NCBI RefSeq assembly: GCF_004768545.1
Contig: NZ_CP038634.1
Coordinates: 1,178,001-1,242,000, forward strand
DNA: 64,000 nucleotides
Reading direction: 5' to 3'
From: Cupriavidus oxalaticus
GTDB taxonomy: Bacteria; Pseudomonadota; Gammaproteobacteria; Burkholderiales; Burkholderiaceae
In this document: in pieces, positions 8,243 through 16,242 of the stretch
How the letters are laid out: every line of letters begins with the position of its first letter
Numbering within the stretch: the first letter of the stretch is position 1
Position numbers and translations under genes: made by a program
The notes under the pieces: model-generated
The model's database searches: none
The model's input: only the letters and a program-made list of their open reading frames with translations
Told to the model about the DNA's origin: nothing

Positions 8243-8259
8243 ATATCACAACGTGACAT
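8243..8259. promoter_or_regulatory. Inverted repeat, candidate operator
   Basis: ATATCAC-AAC-GTGACAT: seven-base arms with one mismatch around a three-base centre, in the shared hemerythrin/narX-like promoter region. It resembles neither the FNR consensus nor the NorR GGT-N7-ACC core. The binding protein is unknown. Confidence 0.4.
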
Positions 8260-8473
8260 GCTGTAGCGTCGTATTCATCGCCATCACGCTTGACTGCGGA
8301 CGAGCAATGCGATCCCGGGCGCACATGCGAATTGGCCGACCTCGCGTTTTGTTGATCTGGCGCAGGTAGTGCAGCGCCTGTCACGTGGAGAATTGCCTTC
8401 GAGACGCGCGCGCGACTGACGCGACTGACAGTACGCCGGCGTTCCCCTGACAGGTAGCCCCCGATACCGAACC

Positions 8474-10486
8474 ATGCCTTACACCGATCTATCGGCCGAT
8501 CCCCCGGCCGATCCCCCGGCCGAAGCGCAGGCCGCCACCCCGCTGCGCCACCGCCTTTCCACGCGCATCATCTCGCTGTCGCTGGCCGTTCTGCTGGTCG
8601 TCCTCGGCATGATCTCCGGCACGCTGTGGCTGTCCTGGAAGCTCGAAGGCGCCGGCGCCGCCATCAATGACGCCGGCAGCCTGCGCATGCGCGCCAACCG
8701 GGTCGCGATCGAGCTGACGCTGGCGCACGCGCAGCGCGGCAATGCGCTGGCGATGCAGGTGCAGGCGCTGGACGGCACGCTGGCGCAGCTGCGCCGCGGC
8801 AACCCGTCGCGCCCGCTGTTCCTGCCCGACGAACCCGCCATCCACGCCCAGCTCGCGCGCGTGACGCAGGACTGGCACACCCAGCTGCGCCCGATCGCCA
8901 TGGCCGGCACCGACAGCACCGCGCCGGCGCGCTATATCGCCGCGCTGCCGGGCTTCGTGGCGCAGGCCGACAAGCTGGTCGGCATGATCGAGCACGACAG
9001 CGCGCGCAAGACCGACCTGCTGCGGCTGTCGCAGACGGCGCTGGCGCTGATGGCCTGCGTGGGCACCGTGGCCGTGATCTACCTGCTCTACCTGTGGATC
9101 ATCCTGCCGGTGCTGCGGCTGCAGGACGGCCTGCGGCGCATGGCCGCGCGCGAGTTCTCGCTGCGCCTGCCGGTGGAGACGCGCGACGAGTTCGGCACCC
9201 TCAGCGAAGGCTTCAACCGCATGGCCGGCGAACTGCAAAGCCTGTATCACGACCTGGAGACTCGCGTGGCGCAGAAGACCGCCGAGCTGGAACGCCAGAA
9301 CCGCGACCTGGAGGAGCTGTACGACATGGCGGCGTTCCTGAACCAGGCCCGCGACGCCGACACCATGGCGCGCGGCTTCCTGGCGCGCGTGATGCGCCAG
9401 TTCGACGCCGAGGGCGGCAGCGTGCGCGTGCTCGACCCACGCCACAACCGCATGCACCTGCTGGCCAGCGCGGGCCTGCCCGCGGCGCTGGCCGAGGCCG
9501 CGTCGTGCGCCGCCGCCGATGCCTGCCACTGCGGCGACGCGACGCGCGAGGCCGTGATTACCATCACCGACCTGCGCGGCATGCAGGACGGCAGGCAGGG
9601 CGCCACGGCCATGGAGGACGGCACGCCGTGCGCGCGCAACGGCTTCCGCGCGCTGGCGGCCTTCCGCATCGAAAGCCAGCGCGGCGCCACCGGCGTGTTC
9701 GCGCTGCATTTCCGCGCCCCGCGCGCGCTGCCCGCCTCCGACCGGCAACTGCTCGAAACACTGGGCCAGCACCTGGGCACGGCGCTGGAGCACTTGCGGC
9801 TGTCGGCGACGGCGCGCCAGCTGGCGGTGGTGGAAGAACGCAATCTGGTGGCGCAGGGCCTGCACGACAGCATTGCGCAGGGGCTGAACTACCTGAACCT
9901 GCAGGTGCAACTGCTTGACGACGCGGTCGCGCGCGACGATCTCGCCGAGACCCGCGAGATCGTGCCGATGCTGCGCCACGGCGTGGAGGAGAGCTACCAG
10001 GACGTGCGCGAGCTGCTCAACAATTTCCGCTCGCGCCTGGGCGGCGGCGAACTGCGCCCGGCAGTGGAAGACACCGTGGCGCGCTTCCGCCGCCAGTGCC
10101 GCACCGAAGCCACGCTCACCATCGACGAGCATGCCGACGGCAACGGCGCCGGCGGCCGGCCGCTGGCGCCGGAACAGCAGCTGCAGGTGCTCTTCATCCT
10201 GCAGGAAGCGCTCTCCAACGTGCGCAAGCATGCGCTGGCCGCGCACGTGACGGTGGCGCTCAGCCACGGCCGCGACTTCCGCCTGGTGGTTGAGGACGAC
10301 GGCGAAGGCTTCGATCCTGCCGAACCCGCCACGCGCGCCGACGCGCATATCGGCCTGAACATCATGCGCGAGCGCGCCGCGCGCCTGGGCGCCCAGCTGC
10401 ATGTGCAGGCGGCCCCCGGCCGTGGCGTGCGCATCGAACTGGTGCTGCCGCGCCGCGCCCCACAGAACACAGAGACCCAGCCATGA
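8474..10486 (+). CDS. narX: NarX-type nitrate/nitrite sensor histidine kinase
   Basis: 670 residues. TM1 lies at about 31-53; the periplasmic sensor begins with a P-box-like motif NDAGSLRMRANRVA, the nitrate-binding feature of NarX/NarQ; TM2 is at about 182-207, followed by HAMP, a coiled coil, a GAF-like module with a cysteine cluster (CAAADACHC and two more Cys), a HisKA_3 box with phosphorylatable His near 463 (GLHDSIAQG) and a C-terminal HATPase. That architecture is NarX. Its stop overlaps the start of the NarL-type regulator (ATGA), so the pair is co-translated. No nitrate reductase genes are in the window, so targets lie elsewhere or in the divergent operon. Confidence 0.9.
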   Translation: MPYTDLSADPPADPPAEAQAATPLRHRLSTRIISLSLAVLLVVLGMISGTLWLSWKLEGAGAAINDAGSLRMRANRVAIELTLAHAQRGNALAMQVQALDGTLAQLRRGNPSRPLFLPDEPAIHAQLARVTQDWHTQLRPIAMAGTDSTAPARYIAALPGFVAQADKLVGMIEHDSARKTDLLRLSQTALALMACVGTVAVIYLLYLWIILPVLRLQDGLRRMAAREFSLRLPVETRDEFGTLSEGFNRMAGELQSLYHDLETRVAQKTAELERQNRDLEELYDMAAFLNQARDADTMARGFLARVMRQFDAEGGSVRVLDPRHNRMHLLASAGLPAALAEAASCAAADACHCGDATREAVITITDLRGMQDGRQGATAMEDGTPCARNGFRALAAFRIESQRGATGVFALHFRAPRALPASDRQLLETLGQHLGTALEHLRLSATARQLAVVEERNLVAQGLHDSIAQGLNYLNLQVQLLDDAVARDDLAETREIVPMLRHGVEESYQDVRELLNNFRSRLGGGELRPAVEDTVARFRRQCRTEATLTIDEHADGNGAGGRPLAPEQQLQVLFILQEALSNVRKHALAAHVTVALSHGRDFRLVVEDDGEGFDPAEPATRADAHIGLNIMRERAARLGAQLHVQAAPGRGVRIELVLPRRAPQNTETQP

Positions 10487-11139
10487 CCATCCGCATCCTG
10501 CTGATCGACGACCATACCCTGTTCCGCTCCGGCATCCGCGCGCTGCTGCAGCGACAGACCGACTTCGAGATCGTCGACGAAGCCGCCGACGGCGTGGAGG
10601 GCATCAAGCGCGCCAAGCAGCATCGCCCCGACGTGATCCTGCTGGACCTCAACATGCCCGGCCTGTCCGGGCTGGAGGCGCTGCAGCTGCTGGTGGAAGA
10701 CCTGCCGCAGACCGCGGTGATCGTGCTGACCGTGTCCGAAGAGGCCGAGGAGCTGGCCGCCGCGCTGCGCAGCGGTGCGCGCGGCTACCTGATCAAGAAC
10801 ATCGAGACCGAGGCGCTGATCGCCGGCATCCGCCGCGCCGCCGCGGGCGAGCCGGTGATCTCCGACAGCATGACGGCCAAGCTGGTGGCGCAGTTCCGCA
10901 CGCCGACTCCCGCCGGCGCGGCGCGCCACGACGACGCGCCGCGCCTGACCGCGCGCGAGCGCGAGATCGTGCAGGGGCTGGCACGCGGCGAAAGCAACAA
11001 GGAGATCGCGCGCGATCTCGGCGTGGCCGAAAGCACAGTGAAGATCCACGTGCAGAACATCCTGAAGAAGCTCAACCTCGCCAGCCGCGTGCAGGTGGCA
11101 GTCTACGCGGTCGAGCACGGCCTGACCGAAGCGGGCTGA
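10483..11139 (+). CDS. narL: NarL-family response regulator
   Basis: 218 residues: a receiver domain with phosphoacceptor Asp55 (ILLDLNMPG), acidic pair IDDH near the N-terminus and conserved Lys in YLIKN, then a LuxR-type helix-turn-helix (about 150-212) with LTAREREIVQGLARGESNKE. Partner of the overlapping NarX-type kinase. It should bind NarL heptamers when nitrate or nitrite is present and adjust respiratory genes; the nearest candidates are the divergent hemerythrin operon and ubiUVT. Confidence 0.93.
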   Translation: MTIRILLIDDHTLFRSGIRALLQRQTDFEIVDEAADGVEGIKRAKQHRPDVILLDLNMPGLSGLEALQLLVEDLPQTAVIVLTVSEEAEELAAALRSGARGYLIKNIETEALIAGIRRAAAGEPVISDSMTAKLVAQFRTPTPAGAARHDDAPRLTAREREIVQGLARGESNKEIARDLGVAESTVKIHVQNILKKLNLASRVQVAVYAVEHGLTEAG

Positions 11140-11365
11140 GCGCGCGGCCACAACGGCGCCAATGTGCTGCACGAGCCGTGTGCAGCGCGCCAAAGGCGCA
11201 TCGCGCACGGCGTCGTCCGATTCCTACACCGTTATCAGTCCCTGCCCGGGGGGACGCAGGCGAGCCTTGACGTAGGCTGAACCTTGAGCAGTGGCCTTTC
11301 AGATGCGCGGGCCGCTTCGGTACGGAAGCCCCCGGCTTCCCCGATCCACGAACAAGGAGCACGCC

Positions 11366-11524
11366 ATGGGAATCGGCACTATTCTTCTGATCATTCTTGT
11401 CCTGCTGCTGGTCGGCGCCCTGCCGGCCTGGCCGTACAGTTCCGGCTGGGGCTACTGGCCAAGCGGCGGCCTGGGCTTGATCGTCCTGATTGTGCTGCTG
11501 CTCGTGGTTCTCGGCCGGATATAG
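11366..11524 (+). CDS. Small DUF3309 membrane protein
   Basis: 52 residues: a hydrophobic helix (IGTILLIILVLLLVGALPAW), a Tyr/Gly/Trp loop and a second hydrophobic helix ending LLLVVLGRI. This is the compact pattern of DUF3309. AAGGAG lies seven bases before the ATG. Function is unknown; in Burkholderiales such genes occur among general stress genes, as here. Confidence 0.85.
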   Translation: MGIGTILLIILVLLLVGALPAWPYSSGWGYWPSGGLGLIVLIVLLLVVLGRI

Positions 11525-11549
11525 CGTCCCGGCCGTCCAGCGGGCAACG

Positions 11550-11606
11550 GCGGCAGGCAGGCCCGGCATGAGCGGCATCGCTGCTCACGCCGGGCCTGTC
11601 TGCCGC
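11550..11606. terminator. Long imperfect hairpin with downstream T-run
   Basis: 24-base arms (11550-11573 and 11583-11606) match at 22 positions around a nine-base loop. A TTTTT run at 11615-11619 follows. It sits after the DUF3309 gene and just before DUF3008, so it may end the first transcript, fold in the leader of the second, or both. Confidence 0.6.
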
Positions 11607-11644
11607 ATCGCCCGTTTTTCCTTCACCCTATCCAGGAGACTGAC

Positions 11645-11833
11645 ATGCCAGCCAAATCGAAGGCGCAACAGCAGGCCGCTGGAGCGGCGCTCTCCGCCAA
11701 GCGCGGGGAAACCAAGGCCGGATCGCTGAAGGGCGCTTCGCGTTCGATGTACAAGTCGATGAGCGAGAAAGAACTCGACAAGATGGCATCGACCAAGACC
11801 AAGAAGCTGCCAAAGCACAAATCGGAACGCTGA
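11645..11833 (+). CDS. DUF3008 small basic protein
   Basis: 62 residues, Lys/Ser/Ala-rich and without a signal peptide. MPAKSKAQQQAAGAAL at the start and SKSMYKSMSE-like sequence in the middle (here SRSMYKSMSEKEL) fit DUF3008, a small cytosolic family of unknown function found near stress genes. Ribosome site AGGAG lies seven to eight bases before the ATG. The basic composition would allow nucleic-acid contact, but that is speculation. Confidence 0.85.
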   Translation: MPAKSKAQQQAAGAALSAKRGETKAGSLKGASRSMYKSMSEKELDKMASTKTKKLPKHKSER

Positions 11834-11917
11834 CGCGTTCACGCACCCCGTCGTTCCCGCTCGCGCGGGGACGACGCGCCACGGGCGCGAATCTCAGCGC
11901 TCCCTCGCCGCGCCGTT

Positions 11918-12595
11918 TCAGCCTTTCCCTTTCTTGCTGTTTGCAGGTCCGCCGCAAAATCCTGGCAGCTCCCTGGCCTGGGAACTGCGCGCTAGCCTGA
12001 TCGATTCGGCCAGCGCCAGTCCGAAGCCGGCGATGCTGTCATGATCCTGCACCACGCGCTCGCGCAGGAAGCCGGCCCAGCGGAAATCCCCATAGGCATT
12101 GCCCGGCTTGCGGTAGGCGCCCGCCATGCGCGCAAATGCCGCCAGGCTGCGGTACGGGTCGTCGAGCATCCCCATCACCGTGGGCGGCAGCGCCCTGGGG
12201 CCGTGTAGCTCGCCGTGCTCGTCATATGGATGGACGTGGTTGAGCTGGCGCATGCGCTTCCAGAACGCGGACGGACTCAGTGCGCTCAGGTCGCGCAGGA
12301 TGCGCACCGGCCCCCATTGGTATCCCAGCTCCAGCCAGGCGCGCGCCCAGTGATGATGATCGACGATATAGAGGCTGCCGCCGGGGCCCGCAATGGTCTT
12401 GATGCGGTGCCTGCGCATGAAGCGCCGCAGCGCCTCGCCGTCGTTGCGATCCGCGTGGCGCTGCGTGACTTCTTTTTTTTGGCTGACGTGGGCATAGCCC
12501 AGCGTGAGTTGCGTAGGGCGCAGGCGCGCGAGTTCGGCAATGGCGTTGCCGTTCCGGGGAATGGCGCGGTCGCGCCGCTCAGTCGTGTTCGGCAC
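11918..12595 (-). CDS. ParB-like (ParBc_2-type) protein, copy 1
   Basis: About 225 residues. Motifs shared with the second copy at 15547: RPTQ(L/I)T(L/V)G near the start, YIVDHHHWARAW, HPYDEHG and DDPYRSLAAF. They match the putative ParB-like nuclease family (ParBc_2); the HHHW histidines are likely functional. No ATG precedes the conserved region, so I chose GTG 12595, which overlaps the upstream gene by 17 bases; a later non-ATG start is possible. Nuclease activity is not demonstrated for this family, and plasmid partition is unlikely because no parA is present. It follows the 'IVAGRFDS' gene on the same strand. Confidence 0.72.
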   Translation of the reverse strand: MPNTTERRDRAIPRNGNAIAELARLRPTQLTLGYAHVSQKKEVTQRHADRNDGEALRRFMRRHRIKTIAGPGGSLYIVDHHHWARAWLELGYQWGPVRILRDLSALSPSAFWKRMRQLNHVHPYDEHGELHGPRALPPTVMGMLDDPYRSLAAFARMAGAYRKPGNAYGDFRWAGFLRERVVQDHDSIAGFGLALAESIRLARSSQARELPGFCGGPANSKKGKG

Positions 12596-13040
12596 GCTTC
12601 TGGTTGACGAAATGCTCCAGCTCGCTGCCCGGGTCTTCGTTGCCGGTGGACTGCTCGGCGACCGACTCCCGTGCCAGCGGCCGTGGCCAGTATTCGCCTT
12701 CAACGTCCTGCACCGGCTCGCCGTGCACGTTCGGGTCGAAGTCGGTCCACTGCCCGCATTCCCAGCAGCCCTGCGCACGCTCGAGGTGGCTCGCGCCGGC
12801 TTCGCGCAGCACGTCCACCGCAACCGACGACAGCCCATTGCCGACGCAGGCGGCCAGCATCACGTTGCCGGCGCTATTGTCGGTGTGGGTCTCGGCTTGC
12901 GTCCCGGCCTGCACCTCGCCTTGCGGCCGTACCGACATGATGGAAACGTCCCATACCGAAAAACCCCGCGCGAACAGGATCCGCGCCGCCTCTTCGGCGC
13001 TGGCGATGGAGTCGAAGCGACCCGCTACGATCGGTGACAT
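12579..13040 (-). CDS. 'IVAGRFDS' stress-type protein, short form
   Basis: A 153-residue soluble protein. The N-terminal MSPIVAGRFDS-x9-AA motif and a later HLERAQG-x7-QWTDFDP segment recur in the 201-residue protein at 21219, which additionally has a glycine-rich membrane stretch missing here. The N-terminal ~40 residues look like a ferredoxin-like or FUN14/YflT-type 'heat induced stress protein' fold, but I cannot name the family with confidence. ATG 13040 is the only reasonable start. Its end overlaps the ParB-like gene, suggesting co-transcription. Confidence 0.7.
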   Translation of the reverse strand: MSPIVAGRFDSIASAEEAARILFARGFSVWDVSIMSVRPQGEVQAGTQAETHTDNSAGNVMLAACVGNGLSSVAVDVLREAGASHLERAQGCWECGQWTDFDPNVHGEPVQDVEGEYWPRPLARESVAEQSTGNEDPGSELEHFVNQKRAEHD

Positions 13041-13188
13041 GGTGGCTCTCTGTATCGATGAATGGATGCGGTAGTTTCGCCGCTTGCAAGAGCCACGCCC
13101 GCGCCGGACCTGCACGCTGGCGGCCGAGGCGGCGCGCGGCACGTGCAATTTTTGCAAGCGCAGCGCCCGAACTACATGCGCGGCTGGT

Positions 13189-14046
13189 TCAGCCGTTGAC
13201 GACCTCGCCGCCGTTGATGTGCAGGATCTGCCCCGTGATATAGCTGGCCGCATCCGAGGCCAGGAACACGAAGCCCGCCGCCACTTCGAATGGCTGCCCC
13301 GGCCGGCCCATCGGCGTCTTCTTGCCGAACTCGGCGACTTCCTCCGCTGTAAAGGTGGACGGGATCAGCGGGGTCCAGATCGGGCCCGGCGCAACACCAT
13401 TGACGCGGATGCCGCGTTCAACCACCTGCAGCGCGAGCGAGCGCGTGAACGACACGATCGCGCCCTTGGTCGCGGAGTAGTCGAGCAGATGCTTGCTGCC
13501 GCGATACGCAGTCACCGACGTGGTGTTCAGGATCGACGCGCCCGCCTTCATGTGCGGCAGCACTGCGCGCGTCAGGTGAAACATCGCAAAGACATTGGTG
13601 CGGAAGGTGGCCTCGACCTGGCTTTCTTCGACGTCTTCCAGGGACTTCTCGGGATGCTGCTCGGCGGCGTTGTTGACCAGGATATCGAGCTTGCCGAATT
13701 GCTGCAGCGTCTGGCGCGCAACCCCCTCGGCATGGCTGCGGTCGGCAAGATCGCCCGCGACGGCGAGGCACTTGCGTCCGGAGGCTTCGACCAGTTCGAC
13801 GGCTTCGCGGGCGTCGGCATGCTCGTCGAGGTAGGCAATGACAATGTCAGCGCCTTCGCGCGCAAAAGCCACCGCTATGGCGCGGCCGATGCCGCTGTCG
13901 CCGCCGGTGATCAGCGCCACGCGCCCTTGCAGGCGGCCGCTGCCGACGTAGTCGTCCGCGCCGCTGTCCGGCTGCGGCCGCATGGGCGCTTCCAGCCCGG
14001 GTTGGCGGTCCTGGTGCTGGGGTGGGACGCTCTTCGGTGTGGACAT
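13189..14046 (-). CDS. Short-chain dehydrogenase/reductase (general-stress type)
   Basis: 285 residues. Classical SDR: cofactor motif TGGDSGIGRA at about residues 47-56, NNAA core, catalytic Ser and YSATKG (Tyr-x3-Lys), and a C-terminal GGEVVNG. An N-terminal ~40-residue extension rich in Pro/Gln is typical of YghA/YdaD-like SDRs linked to general stress. The Asp after the glycine motif does not settle NAD versus NADP preference. Substrate unknown. It faces away from the BON-domain gene across a 329-base region. Confidence 0.88.
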   Translation of the reverse strand: MSTPKSVPPQHQDRQPGLEAPMRPQPDSGADDYVGSGRLQGRVALITGGDSGIGRAIAVAFAREGADIVIAYLDEHADAREAVELVEASGRKCLAVAGDLADRSHAEGVARQTLQQFGKLDILVNNAAEQHPEKSLEDVEESQVEATFRTNVFAMFHLTRAVLPHMKAGASILNTTSVTAYRGSKHLLDYSATKGAIVSFTRSLALQVVERGIRVNGVAPGPIWTPLIPSTFTAEEVAEFGKKTPMGRPGQPFEVAAGFVFLASDAASYITGQILHINGGEVVNG

Positions 14047-14375
14047 GGCTGACTCCTGTCTGTGGAGGGCGCGCTGGCCCTTGCGCGTGCCGCGCAAGTT
14101 CCATGCCGCTGGGAGGCACCCGGCATGCTGCCCCCGCAGCGCGCCGCGCCAACTGCGGTGACGTCGCAGCCGCCCGTAACCGTTACATCGCCCGGCAATC
14201 CTTACAGCGGTGCCACGCCCGCGGCGGCGTGCGGGCGCGGCAGCGAAGGGGCACGGATTTTGCGGCTTTCCCCTGCGGAAACCCTGCGGAAACCACCGCA
14301 CTTCAACGGCCCGGCGCCGCAGCCAGCTTTGCGCAGGCAACGGCCCAGCCGGACCATTCAGCCAGGAGGCAAGCA
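14047..14375. promoter_or_regulatory. Divergent promoter region SDR / BON protein
   Basis: No gene is seen in this 329-base region. It contains a small palindrome GTAAC-C-GTTAC at 14176-14186 that could be an operator, and a ribosome site CAGGAGG ahead of the BON gene. No promoter hexamers were assigned. Confidence 0.4.
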
Positions 14376-15491
14376 ATGTTCAACTTCCGCAACGACCGCG
14401 GCAGCCGCGGCGGAAATCAGGGCCAGCGCCAGCAAGCGGGCCGGCGCGACGAGAGCCGGGGCAGCGGCTCGGAAGACTGGGGCCAGGAATGGGGCGAAGA
14501 CTGGCGCGGTGACGAGCGCAGTGACGAGCGCGAGGGCCGCGGCGAGTGGCGCGGCGAAAGCCGCGGCCGCTCGGGTGGCCAGTACGGCAACGAACGTGGC
14601 GATGAACGCCGCGGCAGCGAATCCGCGCGCCACGGCGGTCCGTGGTACCAGCAGGACACGCCCTCCGGCCAGGGCCGCGGCAGCTGGGGCCAGCCGGGCT
14701 ATGGCGCATCGGATGCCGGCGGCACCGGCCATCCTTACAGCAGCGGCTACGGCGGCTACCGTCCGTCGGCGCAAGACAGCGGCTATCACGCCCAGGAGCG
14801 CGAATCGGGCTATGGTTACCGCGACGAAGACCGCTTCGGGCCGCGCGGCCGTGGCGGCGAGCGCGATGAGCGCGATGAGCGCGATGAGCGGGGCCAACGT
14901 GGCGAGCGCGGCGGCCGCGCCATGCACTGGCGCGAAGGCATGGAGCGCGACCGCGGCCAGCGCGGCGGCGAGCCGAGCTATGGCAGCGGCTACTATGGCG
15001 ATTCCGCCAGCGGCGGCCAGTCATTCAGCGGCGGGCAGCGGGTCTACCCGGACGACTACGGCTATCGCCGCAGCCGGGCCTTTGGCCAGCAGGCGGCCGC
15101 GCAGGGATGGAGCCAGCGCAGCCAGCAAGCCGGCAGGCGCATGACCGGCCCCAAGGGCTACCGCCGCTCGGATGAGCGGGTGCGCGAGGACGTCTGCGAG
15201 CGCCTCGCCATGAATCCCTACATCGATGTCGGCGAAGTCAGCGTGGAAGTCGCCAACGGCGTGGTCACGCTGGACGGCACCGTGCGCGAGCGCCGCGAGA
15301 AGTATGTCATCGAGGAAATCGCCGATGCGGTGTTCGGCGTGACCGAGGTCGACAACCGGCTGCGCGTGGAACGCGGGCAAGGCGGCCAGGGCTCGGCATG
15401 GGCCGCGGGCTCCGAGGTTGGTGGCGAAGACACTGCCGGCAGCGCGGCGGATACCGGCACGTCGCCGGAGCGCACGCTGAACAAGAGCTGA
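14376..15491 (+). CDS. Disordered Arg/Gly/Glu-rich protein with C-terminal BON domain
   Basis: 371 residues. Residues 1 to about 255 are low-complexity: RGG/RGE-type, Asp/Glu/Arg repeats (a 9-base tandem encodes DERDERDER) and Tyr/Gly/Ser stretches. A BON domain follows at about 265-340 (VREDVCERL...VEVANGVVTLDGTV...). BON domains bind phospholipid or other envelope ligands, but no signal peptide is present, so a cytosolic role or non-classical localisation is likely. AGGAGG precedes ATG 14376. Related proteins occur beside SDR and ParB-like genes in this group. The RGG-like half could bind RNA or condense (speculation). Confidence 0.8.
   Translation: MFNFRNDRGSRGGNQGQRQQAGRRDESRGSGSEDWGQEWGEDWRGDERSDEREGRGEWRGESRGRSGGQYGNERGDERRGSESARHGGPWYQQDTPSGQGRGSWGQPGYGASDAGGTGHPYSSGYGGYRPSAQDSGYHAQERESGYGYRDEDRFGPRGRGGERDERDERDERGQRGERGGRAMHWREGMERDRGQRGGEPSYGSGYYGDSASGGQSFSGGQRVYPDDYGYRRSRAFGQQAAAQGWSQRSQQAGRRMTGPKGYRRSDERVREDVCERLAMNPYIDVGEVSVEVANGVVTLDGTVRERREKYVIEEIADAVFGVTEVDNRLRVERGQGGQGSAWAAGSEVGGEDTAGSAADTGTSPERTLNKS
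14865..14892 (+). repeat. 9-base tandem repeat (GAGCGCGAT)
   Basis: Three consecutive copies inside the BON protein gene encode Asp-Glu-Arg triplets; in frame. Confidence 0.7.
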
Positions 15492-15546
15492 GCGCCAGTC
15501 ATCCGGCGCGGCGCGTCTAAGAAGCGCCTGGCCGCGCCGCGCCGAT

Positions 15547-16182
15547 ATGCCACGCCATCCCCGCAAACTTCGTCGTGGTGCCAAGCTGATGGTGCCCCTG
15601 GACGCGCTGCACCCGACCCAGATCACTGTCGGCGGCTACCACGTCGCGCAAAAGGTCCACGCAACGCGCCGCGTGCCGCCCGAGCACCGCGCAGCGTTCC
15701 TGGACCGGCACCGCGTCCACCTGATAATCGGGCCGGAACAGGGCCTCTACGTGGTCGACCATCACCACTGGGTGCGCGCCTGGCACGACCTCGGCCTGAG
15801 CCACGTGCCCGGCATTGTCCGCGCCGATGTCAGCGACCTCGATGTGCCGGCGTTCTGGCGCTACATGGTCACCAACCACCTGGTCCACCCCTATGACGAG
15901 CACGGCCGCCGCCGGCCGCTGACCGAGCTGCCCGTGGCCGTCCACGACATGCGCGACGACCCCTACCGCAGTCTTGAAGCATTCGTGCAGCTCGCCGGGG
16001 GCTATCGCAAGGTCAAGACCGCCTACCCGGATTTCCGCTGGGCCGATTATTTCCGCCGCAATGTGCCGGGTCCGTTCGACACGGCGCATCACTTCGCCGA
16101 CGCCCTGACGCGCGCGTTCCGCCTGGCGCATGCCGCGGGTGCGCGCGAACTGCCCGGCTATATCGGTCCGCTGCGGTGCTGA
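15547..16182 (+). CDS. ParB-like (ParBc_2-type) protein, copy 2
   Basis: 211 residues, paralogous to the product at 11918-12595: HPTQITVGG, YVVDHHHWVRAW, HPYDEHG and DDPYRSLEAF align along the whole length. The N-terminus is basic (PRHPRKLRRG). As for copy 1, the family is annotated as ParB-like nuclease, with the HHHW motif the obvious functional centre. It begins 56 bases after the BON gene on the same strand. No partition ATPase or restriction partner is nearby, so a stress-related nuclease or DNA/nucleotide-binding role is the best guess. Confidence 0.78.
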   Translation: MPRHPRKLRRGAKLMVPLDALHPTQITVGGYHVAQKVHATRRVPPEHRAAFLDRHRVHLIIGPEQGLYVVDHHHWVRAWHDLGLSHVPGIVRADVSDLDVPAFWRYMVTNHLVHPYDEHGRRRPLTELPVAVHDMRDDPYRSLEAFVQLAGGYRKVKTAYPDFRWADYFRRNVPGPFDTAHHFADALTRAFRLAHAAGARELPGYIGPLRC

Positions 16183-16242
16183 AGCCCGGTGGCGGCTGAC
16201 GCCCCGGCCCGACGGCCGGCCCGATGCCCGGCAATTGGCCGC

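Larger units (their letters stand above)
8128..8473. other. Divergent hemerythrin / narX-like promoter region
   Basis: This 346-base region without a gene serves operons in both directions. It is less GC-rich than its surroundings and contains the FNR-like box at 8187 and the inverted repeat at 8243. No clear -35/-10 pair was assigned. Confidence 0.6.
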
